Assembly (NCBI GenBank): GCA_964565335.1
Contig: CAZMEN010000050.1
Span: 1-20,143 of the forward strand
Reading direction: 5' to 3'
Length of the DNA stretch: 20,143 bases
From: Litorimonas sp964565335
Lineage (GTDB): Bacteria; Pseudomonadota; Alphaproteobacteria; Caulobacterales; Maricaulaceae
The notes beneath the pieces were generated by a model. The model was not told the origin of the DNA, searched no databases, and saw only the letters and a program-made list of their open reading frames with translations. The first letter of the stretch is position 1, and each line of letters starts with the position of its first letter. Shown piece by piece: positions 6,584-15,058 of the stretch. The position numbers and the translations under genes were made by a program.

Positions 6584-8020
6584 CTATTTCGACAAATCGC
6601 CGTTGAGGCCGCCGGCTTTCAACCAATGATAGAGAGCACGCACGCCATACATGTCGCCGCCTTTGGGATGTCCGGCTCGCGTGGACGGATTCCACCCATA
6701 AGTATCAAGATGCATCCAAGGTTTGTTTTTGACAAAGCGCTGCAAGAAGAGAGCGGCCGTCACAGACCCAGCGAAACTCCCGCCTGAGTTTTTCATATCA
6801 GCGATCGGAGAACTTAGGAGGGAATAATAAGGCGCCCATAGCGGCAGCCGCCAAAGCGGATCAAATTGTTTCATCCCTTGCGCCAGAACATCTTCGACGG
6901 GTTTTTCACGGTTTGAAAAGAATGGCGGGATTTGCGGACCCAGCGCGACACGCGCCGCGCCCGTTAGCGTTGCAAAATCGATAATCAAGGCAGGATCAGA
7001 TTCGGCCGCTTTGCAAAGGCTGTCACCGAGCACCAAGCGGCCCTCGGCATCCGTATTATCAATCTCAATCGTCAGGCCTTCGCGTGTTTGCAGAATATCA
7101 CCGGGGCGATAAGCGCCGGCCGAAATTGCATTTTCCGCCACTGCGATGAGGCAGTGTAAACGAATAGGCAGATTATTGGCCATTATTAATTTTGACAGAG
7201 CCAATGCATGGGCAGCGCCGCCCATATCTTTCTTCATCAACCGCGCCCCAGACGCGCCTTTAATATTCAGCCCCCCCGTATCGAAAGTAATCCCCTTTCC
7301 GACAACGGCCAAACGTGGGTGAGAAGGATCACCCCATTCAAATTCGACCAAGCGCGGGGGCTCGTATGCGGCGCGGCCTACGGCGTGAATCATCGGGTAG
7401 TTTTCAGTCAGCAAATCTTCGCCAATCGTCGCCGTAACCTGAGCGCCATATTGAAGTGCCAAATCGCTGGCAGCTTGATGGAGCGCCGCTGGCCCCATAT
7501 CCCCTGCCGGCGTATTAATCAGATCGCGGCACAAAGCCGTAGCCGCCGCCAAAGATACCACTTCTTTAATCGCTGTACCGTCCTCAACCACCAATGTTGG
7601 GAATTGTGTGTCATCTTTGAGATAGGTCTCAAATTTGTAAGCCCCAAGACCCCATCCGGTTTGCGCCAAGACTCTTGTCCAGTCTTTCGGAAGATACGCC
7701 AATCTATAAAGACCTTGCGGCAGAACGCTCGACAACCCGCCCGTACGAATGGGCCCGGACGCGTCATCTTCTTTCGCGCCGACACCGTAGAGCACTGCCG
7801 ACACATTGCCTGAAGCATCAGGCAATCTTACCCTCTGGCCCGCTTCGCCCGAAAACCCGCGTGCTTTTGCATAAGTGAGCTCGGTCTCGCTCAGTTTGGA
7901 TTGCTGAACACTCCAATCCGCTGGGCGCAGACAATAAACAGGGGTGATGGAAGCTTTTTCTTTATCGCTTAATTGGCTCTCGGCGATGAAGCATGTTTCA
8001 TCTTTCAAGGTCTCTGACAT
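6584..8020 (-). CDS. Leucyl aminopeptidase family protein (M17)
   Basis: This is a cytoplasmic dimetal exopeptidase that removes N-terminal residues from peptides. The 478-residue protein has a variable N-terminal domain (to about 160) and a catalytic domain with the metal and active-site residues in place: VGKGITFDTGG (Lys242, Asp247, Lys254 after it), KKDMGGA (Asp265) and the M17 signature NTDAEGRL (322-329; Asp324, Glu326, Arg328). The ATG at 8020 is chosen over a TTG at 8062 because GGAAAA lies seven bases upstream of it. It is followed on the same strand by MarR and NlpC/P60 genes, so it may finish off peptides released from murein, but general peptide turnover is equally possible. No clear T-rich terminator follows; only an AT-rich dyad (GTTAAAA/TTTTAAC at 6568-6584) overlaps the stop. 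Confidence 0.94.
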   Translation of the reverse strand: MSETLKDETCFIAESQLSDKEKASITPVYCLRPADWSVQQSKLSETELTYAKARGFSGEAGQRVRLPDASGNVSAVLYGVGAKEDDASGPIRTGGLSSVLPQGLYRLAYLPKDWTRVLAQTGWGLGAYKFETYLKDDTQFPTLVVEDGTAIKEVVSLAAATALCRDLINTPAGDMGPAALHQAASDLALQYGAQVTATIGEDLLTENYPMIHAVGRAAYEPPRLVEFEWGDPSHPRLAVVGKGITFDTGGLNIKGASGARLMKKDMGGAAHALALSKLIMANNLPIRLHCLIAVAENAISAGAYRPGDILQTREGLTIEIDNTDAEGRLVLGDSLCKAAESDPALIIDFATLTGAARVALGPQIPPFFSNREKPVEDVLAQGMKQFDPLWRLPLWAPYYSLLSSPIADMKNSGGSFAGSVTAALFLQRFVKNKPWMHLDTYGWNPSTRAGHPKGGDMYGVRALYHWLKAGGLNGDLSK

Positions 8021-8083
8021 ACTGATTTTCCGTGAAATTCCTAGCTGATTACAAATCCGCAAGTTGGGCGAATACTAACGAAG

Positions 8084-8114
8084 CGTTAACTGTCTCTGTT
8101 TACGTTTGTTAACG
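8084..8114. promoter_or_regulatory. Inverted repeat in the divergent aminopeptidase / TadD-like promoter region
   Basis: CGTTAAC and GTTAACG lie 17 bases apart in the 160-base gap between two divergent genes, giving a 31-base inverted repeat with 7-bp arms. Each core GTTAAC is itself palindromic and contains the TTAAC half of CtrA sites, but the arrangement is not the direct TTAA-N7-TTAA form. It may serve either gene. Regulator unknown. Confidence 0.35.
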
Positions 8115-8180
8115 GAATCATAAATTGGTGCAAGCGTGGTTTTAAGACAATACGCTTTACTGCAAGGTGAAAGAGCAATT

Positions 8181-9800
8181 ATGCCTCATACGCAAATACG
8201 GGCTATTCTCGCGACAACGGCTTTGGGCCTACTCCTTACGGGCTGTGTCGCCGCGCCGCAATATTCACCTGCTGAACAAGAAATGTCCGAAACCATGGGC
8301 AAGGACAGTTTTCAACCCGCCACACGCGCGCTACGCGACAGTATCGAAACGCAAGAGCTTTTGGCGCAAGCGGCCTTCTGGATGCGGGAATATGAATTAA
8401 ACCCCGCAGACCTCGAAGCCGCCATAAAATTATCTGCGGCCGTGCGTAAAGTTGGCAATCCTCAGCGCGCCGTCGAAATCACGCAAACCACCCGCGCTCT
8501 TTATCCCAAAGACCCTTACTTGACGGCAGAATATGCCGCCGCCCTCATCGCGTCTGAGCGTGCGGGGGACGCAATGGAACCGCTTGACCAAGCCTTAGCC
8601 TATGCCCCCGCCTATGGCCGTTTATGGTCTCTAAAAGGAGCGGCACTTGATCAGCAAGAACGATATGACCTAGCGCGTAAGCATTACGCTCACGCGCTGA
8701 AAATCACGCCCAACGACCCGAGTGTTATGGCGAATATGGGATTATCCTACGCTCTATCCGGCGATCCGCGATCCGCAGAGAACTGGTTACGCCGTGCATC
8801 GGCTGTTCCCGGTGCGTCGAAAAGCGTACATCAAAACCTCGCTCTCGTTTTACAAATCCAAGGTAAAACCGATGAAGCCGATAAAATTGCCCGTAGAGCC
8901 GCGACGCAAAGTTCCGGTAAATTGCCCGAATTAAATACTCAGCCCGCGCACACATTGCGCGGCGCTATTCCGGCGACAAATCCCCAAAACTCTGCTTACT
9001 CAAGCTTCAAATCTGCTCCGCCGAAAATCACAACGTCCAATTCGCCTTCTGCGCGAGCCTCCAATCCTGCCTCAGTTCAGGCCCAAGCACGAAATTCGGC
9101 TATGGCAAATACGGCGCGTCAATCTCGAACTTATCCGCCGCAGCAACAAACCAAATCGGCGCCGCGGTCCTACCCCTCTCAACAAGCAGCCTCGGCCCCA
9201 CCCATTATGGCCTCCCCGCCTCTGGGTCCTCAAGGTCAAGCCAAAGTGTATCAAGGCGCTAAATCCGCTAGCGAAGCCGCTCGTATGGCAGCCCAACAAT
9301 CTAGCAGACGATCACAGACGCAAACCGTGACGCCTGTACAAAAACAGGCGCAGGACGACATTCTGGCACGTCTCGCAAGCAATGTAGGCGCACGGGCAGC
9401 GAACCCTGCATTGGCTCATGAGATGCAAAAGCGTTACGCCCGAAATAGGCAGCAGCAAGACGTCAGAAGACAGGCCGTTATGAGACAAGGTCTGCGAAGA
9501 GAAGGCGTGATGGCACGTCAAGCCCGCATGGCACCGACGCCGCAACAAGCGCAGCAGCCCTATTATCCCGGACGTCAGCAACAGCCTGCTTATAACCCTT
9601 ATCAACACCCCACATCCGCGCCCGTTCCTCATAACGCGCAAATACCTTATGCACCGCAAGCTCAAATACAGAGGCCGCCACAAGGTCAGGGTCAGGCTTA
9701 TCCGCCCCAAAATTATGCCCCGCAGTATAATCCCAATTACGCCCCAACACAGGCACAGCAACCTATGCAGTTAAGAGGTGCAGCCCGTCAAAGACGCTAA
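8181..9800 (+). CDS. tadD: TadD-like TPR lipoprotein with long Q/P-rich tail
   Basis: This is a 539-residue predicted lipoprotein. The signal peptide ends in the lipobox LLTGC (Cys22), so the mature protein is likely attached to the outer membrane. Residues about 60-240 form TPR repeats (for example YDLARKHYAHALKITPNDP, ending SVHQNLALVLQIQGKTDEA), a close match in style to TadD of Tad pilus systems, where it is thought to help pilus/secretin assembly. From about residue 245 to the end the chain is low-complexity, rich in Gln, Pro, Ala, Ser and Tyr (PPQQQ, YAPQ), with basic patches and no recognisable domain; ordinary TadD proteins lack so long a tail. The ATG at 8181 is chosen over a GTG at 8136 because it gives a proper lipoprotein signal and has AAGGTGA upstream. 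It faces the Tad operon tail to tail, sharing a terminator. The TPR/lipoprotein call is firm; the tadD name rests on similarity plus location. Confidence 0.8.
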   Translation: MPHTQIRAILATTALGLLLTGCVAAPQYSPAEQEMSETMGKDSFQPATRALRDSIETQELLAQAAFWMREYELNPADLEAAIKLSAAVRKVGNPQRAVEITQTTRALYPKDPYLTAEYAAALIASERAGDAMEPLDQALAYAPAYGRLWSLKGAALDQQERYDLARKHYAHALKITPNDPSVMANMGLSYALSGDPRSAENWLRRASAVPGASKSVHQNLALVLQIQGKTDEADKIARRAATQSSGKLPELNTQPAHTLRGAIPATNPQNSAYSSFKSAPPKITTSNSPSARASNPASVQAQARNSAMANTARQSRTYPPQQQTKSAPRSYPSQQAASAPPIMASPPLGPQGQAKVYQGAKSASEAARMAAQQSSRRSQTQTVTPVQKQAQDDILARLASNVGARAANPALAHEMQKRYARNRQQQDVRRQAVMRQGLRREGVMARQARMAPTPQQAQQPYYPGRQQQPAYNPYQHPTSAPVPHNAQIPYAPQAQIQRPPQGQGQAYPPQNYAPQYNPNYAPTQAQQPMQLRGAARQRR

Positions 9801-9858
9801 AGCCAAAAACTAAATTTAGGCGTAAGGCAACAGCTCTTTTCCAAAGTTAACCGCCCAT

Positions 9859-9903
9859 AAAAAAAGACCGTCCACGAAGTTAAATTCGTCGGCGGTCTTT
9901 TTT
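9859..9903. terminator. Bidirectional Rho-independent terminator between tadD-like gene and tadC
   Basis: A long stem (AAAAAAGACCG...ACGAA / TTCGT...CGGTCTTTTTT, one internal mismatch, six-base loop) is flanked by an A-run on the left and a T-run on the right, so it can end transcription from both the plus-strand TPR gene and the minus-strand Tad operon. Confidence 0.93.
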
Positions 9904-9958
9904 ATGAGTTCAAATAAGTTTCTAGGGTCTCGCGCTAATAATTTATCACTCCAAAACC

Positions 9959-10924
9959 TTAGCCTAAGGCATTTCCGAGACGCAGCGCCGCCGGTGTCAG
10001 GATGACAATGAAGAGAACAGGCAGGAAGAATAAAATCATTGGTACTGTAAGCTTTGCGGGCAGTGATGCCGCTTTTTTCTCAGCTTGCATTACGCGCATT
10101 TGACGGTTTTCATTCGCCATCGTGCGGAGCGTGTCACCAAGCGGCGTACCATAGCGTTCGGCCTGAATCAGAGCCGTAGACACGGCTTTAATACCCGGAT
10201 GATTATTACGCCGCGCAAAATTTTCATAAGCCATACGGCGACTAGACAAGTAAGACAGTTCGGCTGTCGTGATAGAAAACTCTTCTGCCAATTCTATGGA
10301 GCTATCCGCCATTTCTTCCGACACCCGACCAAAAGCTAGTTCGACAGACATGCCGGACTCGACACAAATCAAAAGCAAATCCAACGCATCGGGAAATACG
10401 GGAATAATGGCATTCAAACGTTTGCCCGCAACATTTTTAACATAAATACCTGGCAGGTAGAGACCAAAAAGCGTCATACATAGCGTTGCGAATACGTTCT
10501 GCACCAAAGACCATTCACGTACATTTAATCCAACAAAAAGAATTAACCCGACAAAGAGCAAGACAATCGGCATTGCCAAACGAAAGACATAAAATGTGTA
10601 AATCGGCGATTGCCCTCGCATACCCGCTTGAGCGAGTTTATCTTTAATATCAGATGTTTCCAGCAGCCTTTCTAGCGAAAAACGATCAACCAGCCGCTTT
10701 GTAAAGCCTTTGCCTTCAGACCTTAGGCCTACATTTTTATTGCTCAGTTCTGATTTGCGTTTTTGCTTCAAATTATCTCGCGCATTCGCGACGGAGTTCA
10801 TCCGTTTTTTGCGCTTATCGCCTTCCAATATTGGCGATACGAGCATGTAGAGAGTGGCGACTGTTAGAAATGAAATAACAAGAAACGCCGCATTCCGGAA
10901 AAGTTCTATGGATTCTGATGGCAT
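9959..10924 (-). CDS. tadC: Tad pilus platform protein TadC (T2SS F family)
   Basis: This is a 321-residue inner-membrane protein of the GspF/TadC type. Membrane segments are visible at about 10-30, at about 110-160 (two), and at the C-terminus (LTVPMILFFLPVLFIVILTPAAL). The cytoplasmic domain carries the conserved PDALDLLLICVESGMSVELAF and GTPLGDTLRTMANENRQMRVMQAEKKA stretches of the family. With TadB it forms the inner-membrane platform on which the CpaF ATPase drives pilin extraction. It is the last gene of the cluster: its ATG lies nine bases after the tadB stop with GGGGGAG just upstream. The terminator at 9859-9903 follows. Confidence 0.95.
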   Translation of the reverse strand: MPSESIELFRNAAFLVISFLTVATLYMLVSPILEGDKRKKRMNSVANARDNLKQKRKSELSNKNVGLRSEGKGFTKRLVDRFSLERLLETSDIKDKLAQAGMRGQSPIYTFYVFRLAMPIVLLFVGLILFVGLNVREWSLVQNVFATLCMTLFGLYLPGIYVKNVAGKRLNAIIPVFPDALDLLLICVESGMSVELAFGRVSEEMADSSIELAEEFSITTAELSYLSSRRMAYENFARRNNHPGIKAVSTALIQAERYGTPLGDTLRTMANENRQMRVMQAEKKAASLPAKLTVPMILFFLPVLFIVILTPAALRLGNALG

Positions 10925-10933
10925 AGTCTCCCC

Positions 10934-11914
10934 CTAGAACTTGAAGTTAATCATCTTGCGCATCATGAAAGTTCCCAAGAACATCATAAATGCGCCAATC
11001 ATTAAATTGCGCTGACCTGTCGGCGTAAAATATAATTCATTCATATAATCCGGGGACATAATCGTCACCAAAACCATCACGACAATTGGCAATGCCGCGA
11101 TAATCATAGCCGAAGCTTTGGCTTCGGCAGAGAGGGCTTTAATTTTCTCACGGAGAATTTTACGCCCACGCAAAACCGTTGAAAGGTTTGAAAGACTTTC
11201 GCCCAAATTACCACCTGTTGTCTTTTGAATATTCAATACGGTCGCGAAGAAATTGACCTCAGAAATCGGCATCCGCTCATACATTTGATCCAAACAAACC
11301 TCGATAGGTACGCCCAGACTTTCACCCTCAACAACACGGCGAAATTCCGCGCCGAGCGGGTCAGGGCTTTCATGTGCGATAATCTTTAGGCAATCCCCTA
11401 AAGGCAATCCGGTACGCACGCCGCGCACGATGATATCCATCGCATCCGCAAAATGCGCGACAAAGTTTTTTTGACGGCGATTAATAGCAGCATTTAAAAT
11501 AAATCTCGGAAGACCAAAACCAAAAACGAATGCCGCGCCGAGTACAACCAGTGGCTTTACGCCCAATACAAAGAGGGGAAGACCGACAACGGCGGCGATG
11601 ACAGCCGAAACAGTCAGAAATGTTTGCTTCTTCATTTTCCAATCCGCTTGAAGTAAGCGCATTTCTAATGATTTCGTTTTCTTTTTCTTTTGTTTCTGAC
11701 GCTCTTCAATTTTGCTCAGAGAGTCTTCGATTTGCTTCCGTCTTGACCCCGTGTCCTCAACTTTCAAGCGGCTGAGTAGTCCGTTTGATTGTTTTTTTCC
11801 GCCGCTTAAAGCGTTCATACGCTCGTTTCGTTTCCCGCCGCCATCCATAAGTATGAAAGCAGCGGCCAGAACGAATAAAGCGCCTAGTGCAAGGATAACG
11901 GTGTTCTGATCCAT
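10934..11914 (-). CDS. tadB: Tad pilus platform protein TadB (T2SS F family)
   Basis: This is a 326-residue inner-membrane protein. An N-terminal helix (about 6-23) is followed by a strongly basic linker (RQKQKKKKTK, about 72-82), two helices at about 100-140, a cytoplasmic GspF-like domain with FADAMDIIVRGVRTGLPLGDCL and TTGGNLGESLSNLSTVLRGR, and two C-terminal helices. These features match TadB, the partner of TadC. The start lies three bases after the cpaF stop, so translation is probably coupled; a GAGGCAGG sequence inside the end of cpaF serves as ribosome site. Confidence 0.95.
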   Translation of the reverse strand: MDQNTVILALGALFVLAAAFILMDGGGKRNERMNALSGGKKQSNGLLSRLKVEDTGSRRKQIEDSLSKIEERQKQKKKKTKSLEMRLLQADWKMKKQTFLTVSAVIAAVVGLPLFVLGVKPLVVLGAAFVFGFGLPRFILNAAINRRQKNFVAHFADAMDIIVRGVRTGLPLGDCLKIIAHESPDPLGAEFRRVVEGESLGVPIEVCLDQMYERMPISEVNFFATVLNIQKTTGGNLGESLSNLSTVLRGRKILREKIKALSAEAKASAMIIAALPIVVMVLVTIMSPDYMNELYFTPTGQRNLMIGAFMMFLGTFMMRKMINFKF

Positions 11915-11917
11915 AAT

Positions 11918-13318
11918 CTAGCTACCTGCCTCGTCGAGGGCTTGAGCCAATTCTTTTTCAAGGTTGAAATAACGGGCGCGGTCCCAAAAGGCCGGACGGG
12001 CGATACCCGTCGATTTGTGCTCGCCGATAATTTTTCCGTCCGCGTCTTCACCGTCCATTTCATAAACGAGAAGGTCTTGTGTGACGATAACATCCCCCTC
12101 CATCCCGATGACTTCGGTGATTTTCGTAATGCGGCGAGACCCATCACGCAGGCGAGCCGCCTGCACGATAATATCAACCGAGCCCACAATCATCTCGCGA
12201 ATAGTTTTTGCAGGAAGAGAAAAACCACCCATCGTAATCATAGACTCCAAACGCGATAGAGCTTCGCGGGGCGAGTTAGCGTGAAGCGTTCCCATTGACC
12301 CATCATGGCCTGTGTTCATAGCCTGCAACAAATCGAAAGCTTCCGGCCCACGCACCTCACCCACGATGATACGTTCTGGACGCATCCGCAGACAGTTTTT
12401 AACCAAATCGGACATGGTAATTTTACCCTTGCCCTCAAGATTGGGCGGACGTGTTTCCAAGCGGACAACATGCGGCTGTTGAAGCTGCAATTCCGCAGCA
12501 TCTTCGCAGGTAATAATACGCTCATCGGGATGAATAAATCCGGTCAAGCAATTCAATAAGGTTGTTTTACCTGAACCCGTACCGCCAGATATCACGATAT
12601 TACACTGGCAAGCGCCAATGATTTCTAGTACCCGCGCGCCAGCAGGAGAGATAGATTTGAAGTTTACCAAATCAGAGAGTCTGAGTTTGTCTTTCTTAAA
12701 TTTCCGAATGGTCAGAGCGGGGCCGTCGATTGATAGCGGCGGCGCGATAACGTTGACCCGAGATCCATCAAGCAAGCGCGCATCACAAATTGGCGAAGCT
12801 TCATCTACGCGGCGGCCGACCTGGGACACGATACGCTGGCAGATATTCATCAACTGAGTATTGTCGCGGAAGCGAATATTCGTTTTGATCATCTTACCAT
12901 TGGTTTCGATGAAAACGTGTTTCGCCCCATTGACCATTATATCAGCAATGTCGTCCCTGGAAAGCAGCGGCTCTAACGGCCCATACCCCAGAATATCATC
13001 ACAAATTTCTGTGATTAATTGGTTTTGTTCGGAAACGGATAAACGAACATTACGAATAGCAATGATCTCATCGACAATTGTGCGGATTTCCTCCCGCGCT
13101 TTATCAGCCTGCATCCCTGCCAAAGCTGACACATCAATCGTCTCGAACAAGGCATTAAAAATAGTTGCCTTGGTATCATAATACTCGCTGGACGGTTCCC
13201 CGCGAGACGCAGAGCTATCCGTCGAAGCCGCAGGGACTTTTTCGGGCACTGGCGCCTTTTTCTTTACCGGTATGGCGGGGTTGTCTAAGGCCGCCGCATC
13301 TGAACGTTTCCCGAACAT
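11918..13318 (-). CDS. cpaF: Tad pilus motor ATPase CpaF/TadA (T2SS E family)
   Basis: This is a 466-residue cytoplasmic secretion ATPase that powers pilus assembly, and in Tad systems probably also retraction. Residues 1-50 are a Pro/Ser/Lys-rich lead. An N-terminal domain (about 50-230) contains ILGYGPLEPLL and IADIMVNG, typical of CpaF. The catalytic domain has Walker A GGTGSGKT (245-252), an Asp/Glu-rich region (CEDAAELQLQQPHVVRLETR), Walker B-like IIVGEVRG (317-324) and the His box NTGHDGSMGTLHANS (333-347). Length and motifs are standard. It follows cpaE by six bases and is followed by tadB after three, consistent with one operon. Confidence 0.97.
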   Translation of the reverse strand: MFGKRSDAAALDNPAIPVKKKAPVPEKVPAASTDSSASRGEPSSEYYDTKATIFNALFETIDVSALAGMQADKAREEIRTIVDEIIAIRNVRLSVSEQNQLITEICDDILGYGPLEPLLSRDDIADIMVNGAKHVFIETNGKMIKTNIRFRDNTQLMNICQRIVSQVGRRVDEASPICDARLLDGSRVNVIAPPLSIDGPALTIRKFKKDKLRLSDLVNFKSISPAGARVLEIIGACQCNIVISGGTGSGKTTLLNCLTGFIHPDERIITCEDAAELQLQQPHVVRLETRPPNLEGKGKITMSDLVKNCLRMRPERIIVGEVRGPEAFDLLQAMNTGHDGSMGTLHANSPREALSRLESMITMGGFSLPAKTIREMIVGSVDIIVQAARLRDGSRRITKITEVIGMEGDVIVTQDLLVYEMDGEDADGKIIGEHKSTGIARPAFWDRARYFNLEKELAQALDEAGS

Positions 13319-13324
13319 GAGCGC

Positions 13325-14983
13325 TTACTTCCCTTTTTTCAAAAATGAAAAGAGCGAAGATTTTGATTCAGTTTGTCCGGCGTCGTTTTTCTTTGACTTT
13401 GATTTTTTACCTAAGCCAAGACCACGTTTTCCGACGTCTTGGGTCTGTGGAAAACGTCCGGTTTTCAACCGCGTTGCGATATAGGCCAAGCCATTAACCG
13501 TGGCTTCGGCTGATTTGACATTATCCAACATTTTGCCTTCATTTGCCGCCTCGAAAAAGCTCTCCGGATCGAAACTAATGACGAGGCTAGGTTCTAATCC
13601 TACGGCAGAAGCGAATTCCTTGACCGGAATTTCAGCCAGTTTTGACATACCCGTTTTGTTCAAAATCAGAAGCGGGTCAGGATCGTTCGGACGATGCTCA
13701 CGCAAGAAATCAACCAAGTTTTTCGTGTTCCGCAAATTGGCCAAATCCGGCGTAGCGGTAATCACTACATCATCTACACTGGTCAAAATATTAGTCGTCC
13801 AGTCCGCCCAGTAATGCGGCATATCCAAAATTGTTACCGGACTAATAGAGCGAACGCCATTAACGACGGACTCATAAGCCTCTTGATCCATTGTCGGCTT
13901 TCCGTTTAAGGAACTCGCCGCAGGAAGGATGGATAGTTTCTGCGTATGGCGGATCATAATACGATCCAGGAGTGTCTCGTCCAATCGGTCGACTTGAGAC
14001 AATGCCTCCTCTAGGCCGTGTGCGTTATCATAGGCAAAATCGAGGCCGGTCGTGCCAAAGGAACTGTCCAAATCAACAAGTGATGTTTCTTGCCCCAAGC
14101 TCTCAGACAAGCTCCACGCAATGTTATGAGCGAGCGTAGAAGACCCAACGCCGCCTTTGGCGCCGAAAAAGGCCGTCACGCGTCCAATAAAGGGGGCTTC
14201 GGGATCCAAATATAAATCACCAAGAGAACGAATAAGGTTCAGCGCTAATAAAGGAGGCACAATATAGTCGGATACACCCTTTTCCATTAATTGTCTGTAG
14301 AGACGAATATCGTTGGCCGCGCCAATAATTACGACTTTCGTGCCTTCGTCACAGACAGAGGCAAGGGATTCGAGTTGAGAGAATAATTCATCGCCTCGCA
14401 TACCTGTCTCAACCAAAATCAGGCTCGGTGTATTTTCCTGGTGGTAAAATTCAATCGCTGCGGACAAACCGCCCATATAGATTTTTGAATTTGTCCGCTT
14501 CATCCGCCAGTCCTGCGACATCTCATTGATAACGCGGGCCGTTTCCTGACGATCGCAAAATGAATGAATAGAGATTTGCGGTAAGGCTTTTTCTCCGCCT
14601 TCTCTCGGCGCGCTATCTTGAGGCACAGCCATATGAGGCGGTATCGCGCCTGGCATCCCCATAGCAGGCATGTGTTGCATTCCCGCCGGAGGCATATGTT
14701 GATGCGGTTGCCCTGCATGAGGAGGCATACCTTGATGCGGCATTGGGTTATGTTGCTGCGGGGCTCCGCCTTGTGGACGCGGCGGCATGTAACCTGCATT
14801 TTGTTGCGGCGTGACAGGGGCTTGGGCTGGCTGGAATTGGGGCGTTCCTTGCGGGTGATGCGGTACAATTTGCGGCATAATCTGAGGCGCAGGCATTGGA
14901 CGCGGCGCCATTTGCGGCGTAGGCATTTGGCGCGCTGGCATGGCTTGCGGTGCGTTAGGCATATGTGTTGGACTTTGTGTCAT
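13325..14983 (-). CDS. cpaE: Tad pilus localisation ATPase CpaE/TadZ with low-complexity N-terminal extension
   Basis: This 552-residue protein has three parts. Residues 1 to about 130 are low-complexity, rich in Pro, Gln, Met (about 16) and His (about 10), for example HQHMPPAGMQHMPAMGMPG. Residues about 135-255 form a receiver-like domain without a normal phospho-acceptor (ILVETGM where Asp is expected). Residues about 265-520 are a ParA/MinD-type ATPase with AKGGVGSST (275-283), LVDLDSSFGTTGLDF and VITATPDLANLRNT. The P-loop keeps the first, signature Lys but has Ser where the canonical second Lys sits, as is usual in CpaE/TadZ. In Caulobacter CpaE places the pilus machine at one pole. The C-terminus is Lys/Ser-rich. 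It lies 75 bases after cpaD and six before cpaF. The family call is firm; the role of the extension is unknown. Confidence 0.95.
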   Translation of the reverse strand: MTQSPTHMPNAPQAMPARQMPTPQMAPRPMPAPQIMPQIVPHHPQGTPQFQPAQAPVTPQQNAGYMPPRPQGGAPQQHNPMPHQGMPPHAGQPHQHMPPAGMQHMPAMGMPGAIPPHMAVPQDSAPREGGEKALPQISIHSFCDRQETARVINEMSQDWRMKRTNSKIYMGGLSAAIEFYHQENTPSLILVETGMRGDELFSQLESLASVCDEGTKVVIIGAANDIRLYRQLMEKGVSDYIVPPLLALNLIRSLGDLYLDPEAPFIGRVTAFFGAKGGVGSSTLAHNIAWSLSESLGQETSLVDLDSSFGTTGLDFAYDNAHGLEEALSQVDRLDETLLDRIMIRHTQKLSILPAASSLNGKPTMDQEAYESVVNGVRSISPVTILDMPHYWADWTTNILTSVDDVVITATPDLANLRNTKNLVDFLREHRPNDPDPLLILNKTGMSKLAEIPVKEFASAVGLEPSLVISFDPESFFEAANEGKMLDNVKSAEATVNGLAYIATRLKTGRFPQTQDVGKRGLGLGKKSKSKKNDAGQTESKSSLFSFLKKGK

Positions 14984-15058
14984 GGGCTTTATCCGGTCAT
15001 TTCCGTCTCAGAACCGAGAAGCAAATCTTCAAATTGTCTCTCGGTAAAATATGTCAAC

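Noticed and set aside
7208..7813. 201-codon plus-strand frame antisense to the aminopeptidase
   Set aside because: The opposite strand encodes a complete M17 catalytic domain; the frame has no family resemblance.
9312..9761. Minus-strand frame rich in Leu/Arg opposite the TadD-like tail
   Set aside because: Its composition is the complement of a Gln/Pro/Ala-rich coding tail; it has no domain and no ribosome site.
13325..14983. Missing P-loop lysine in CpaE as a sign of a broken ATPase
   Set aside because: CpaE/TadZ proteins commonly lack the canonical second Lys of the P-loop, so this is normal for the family.
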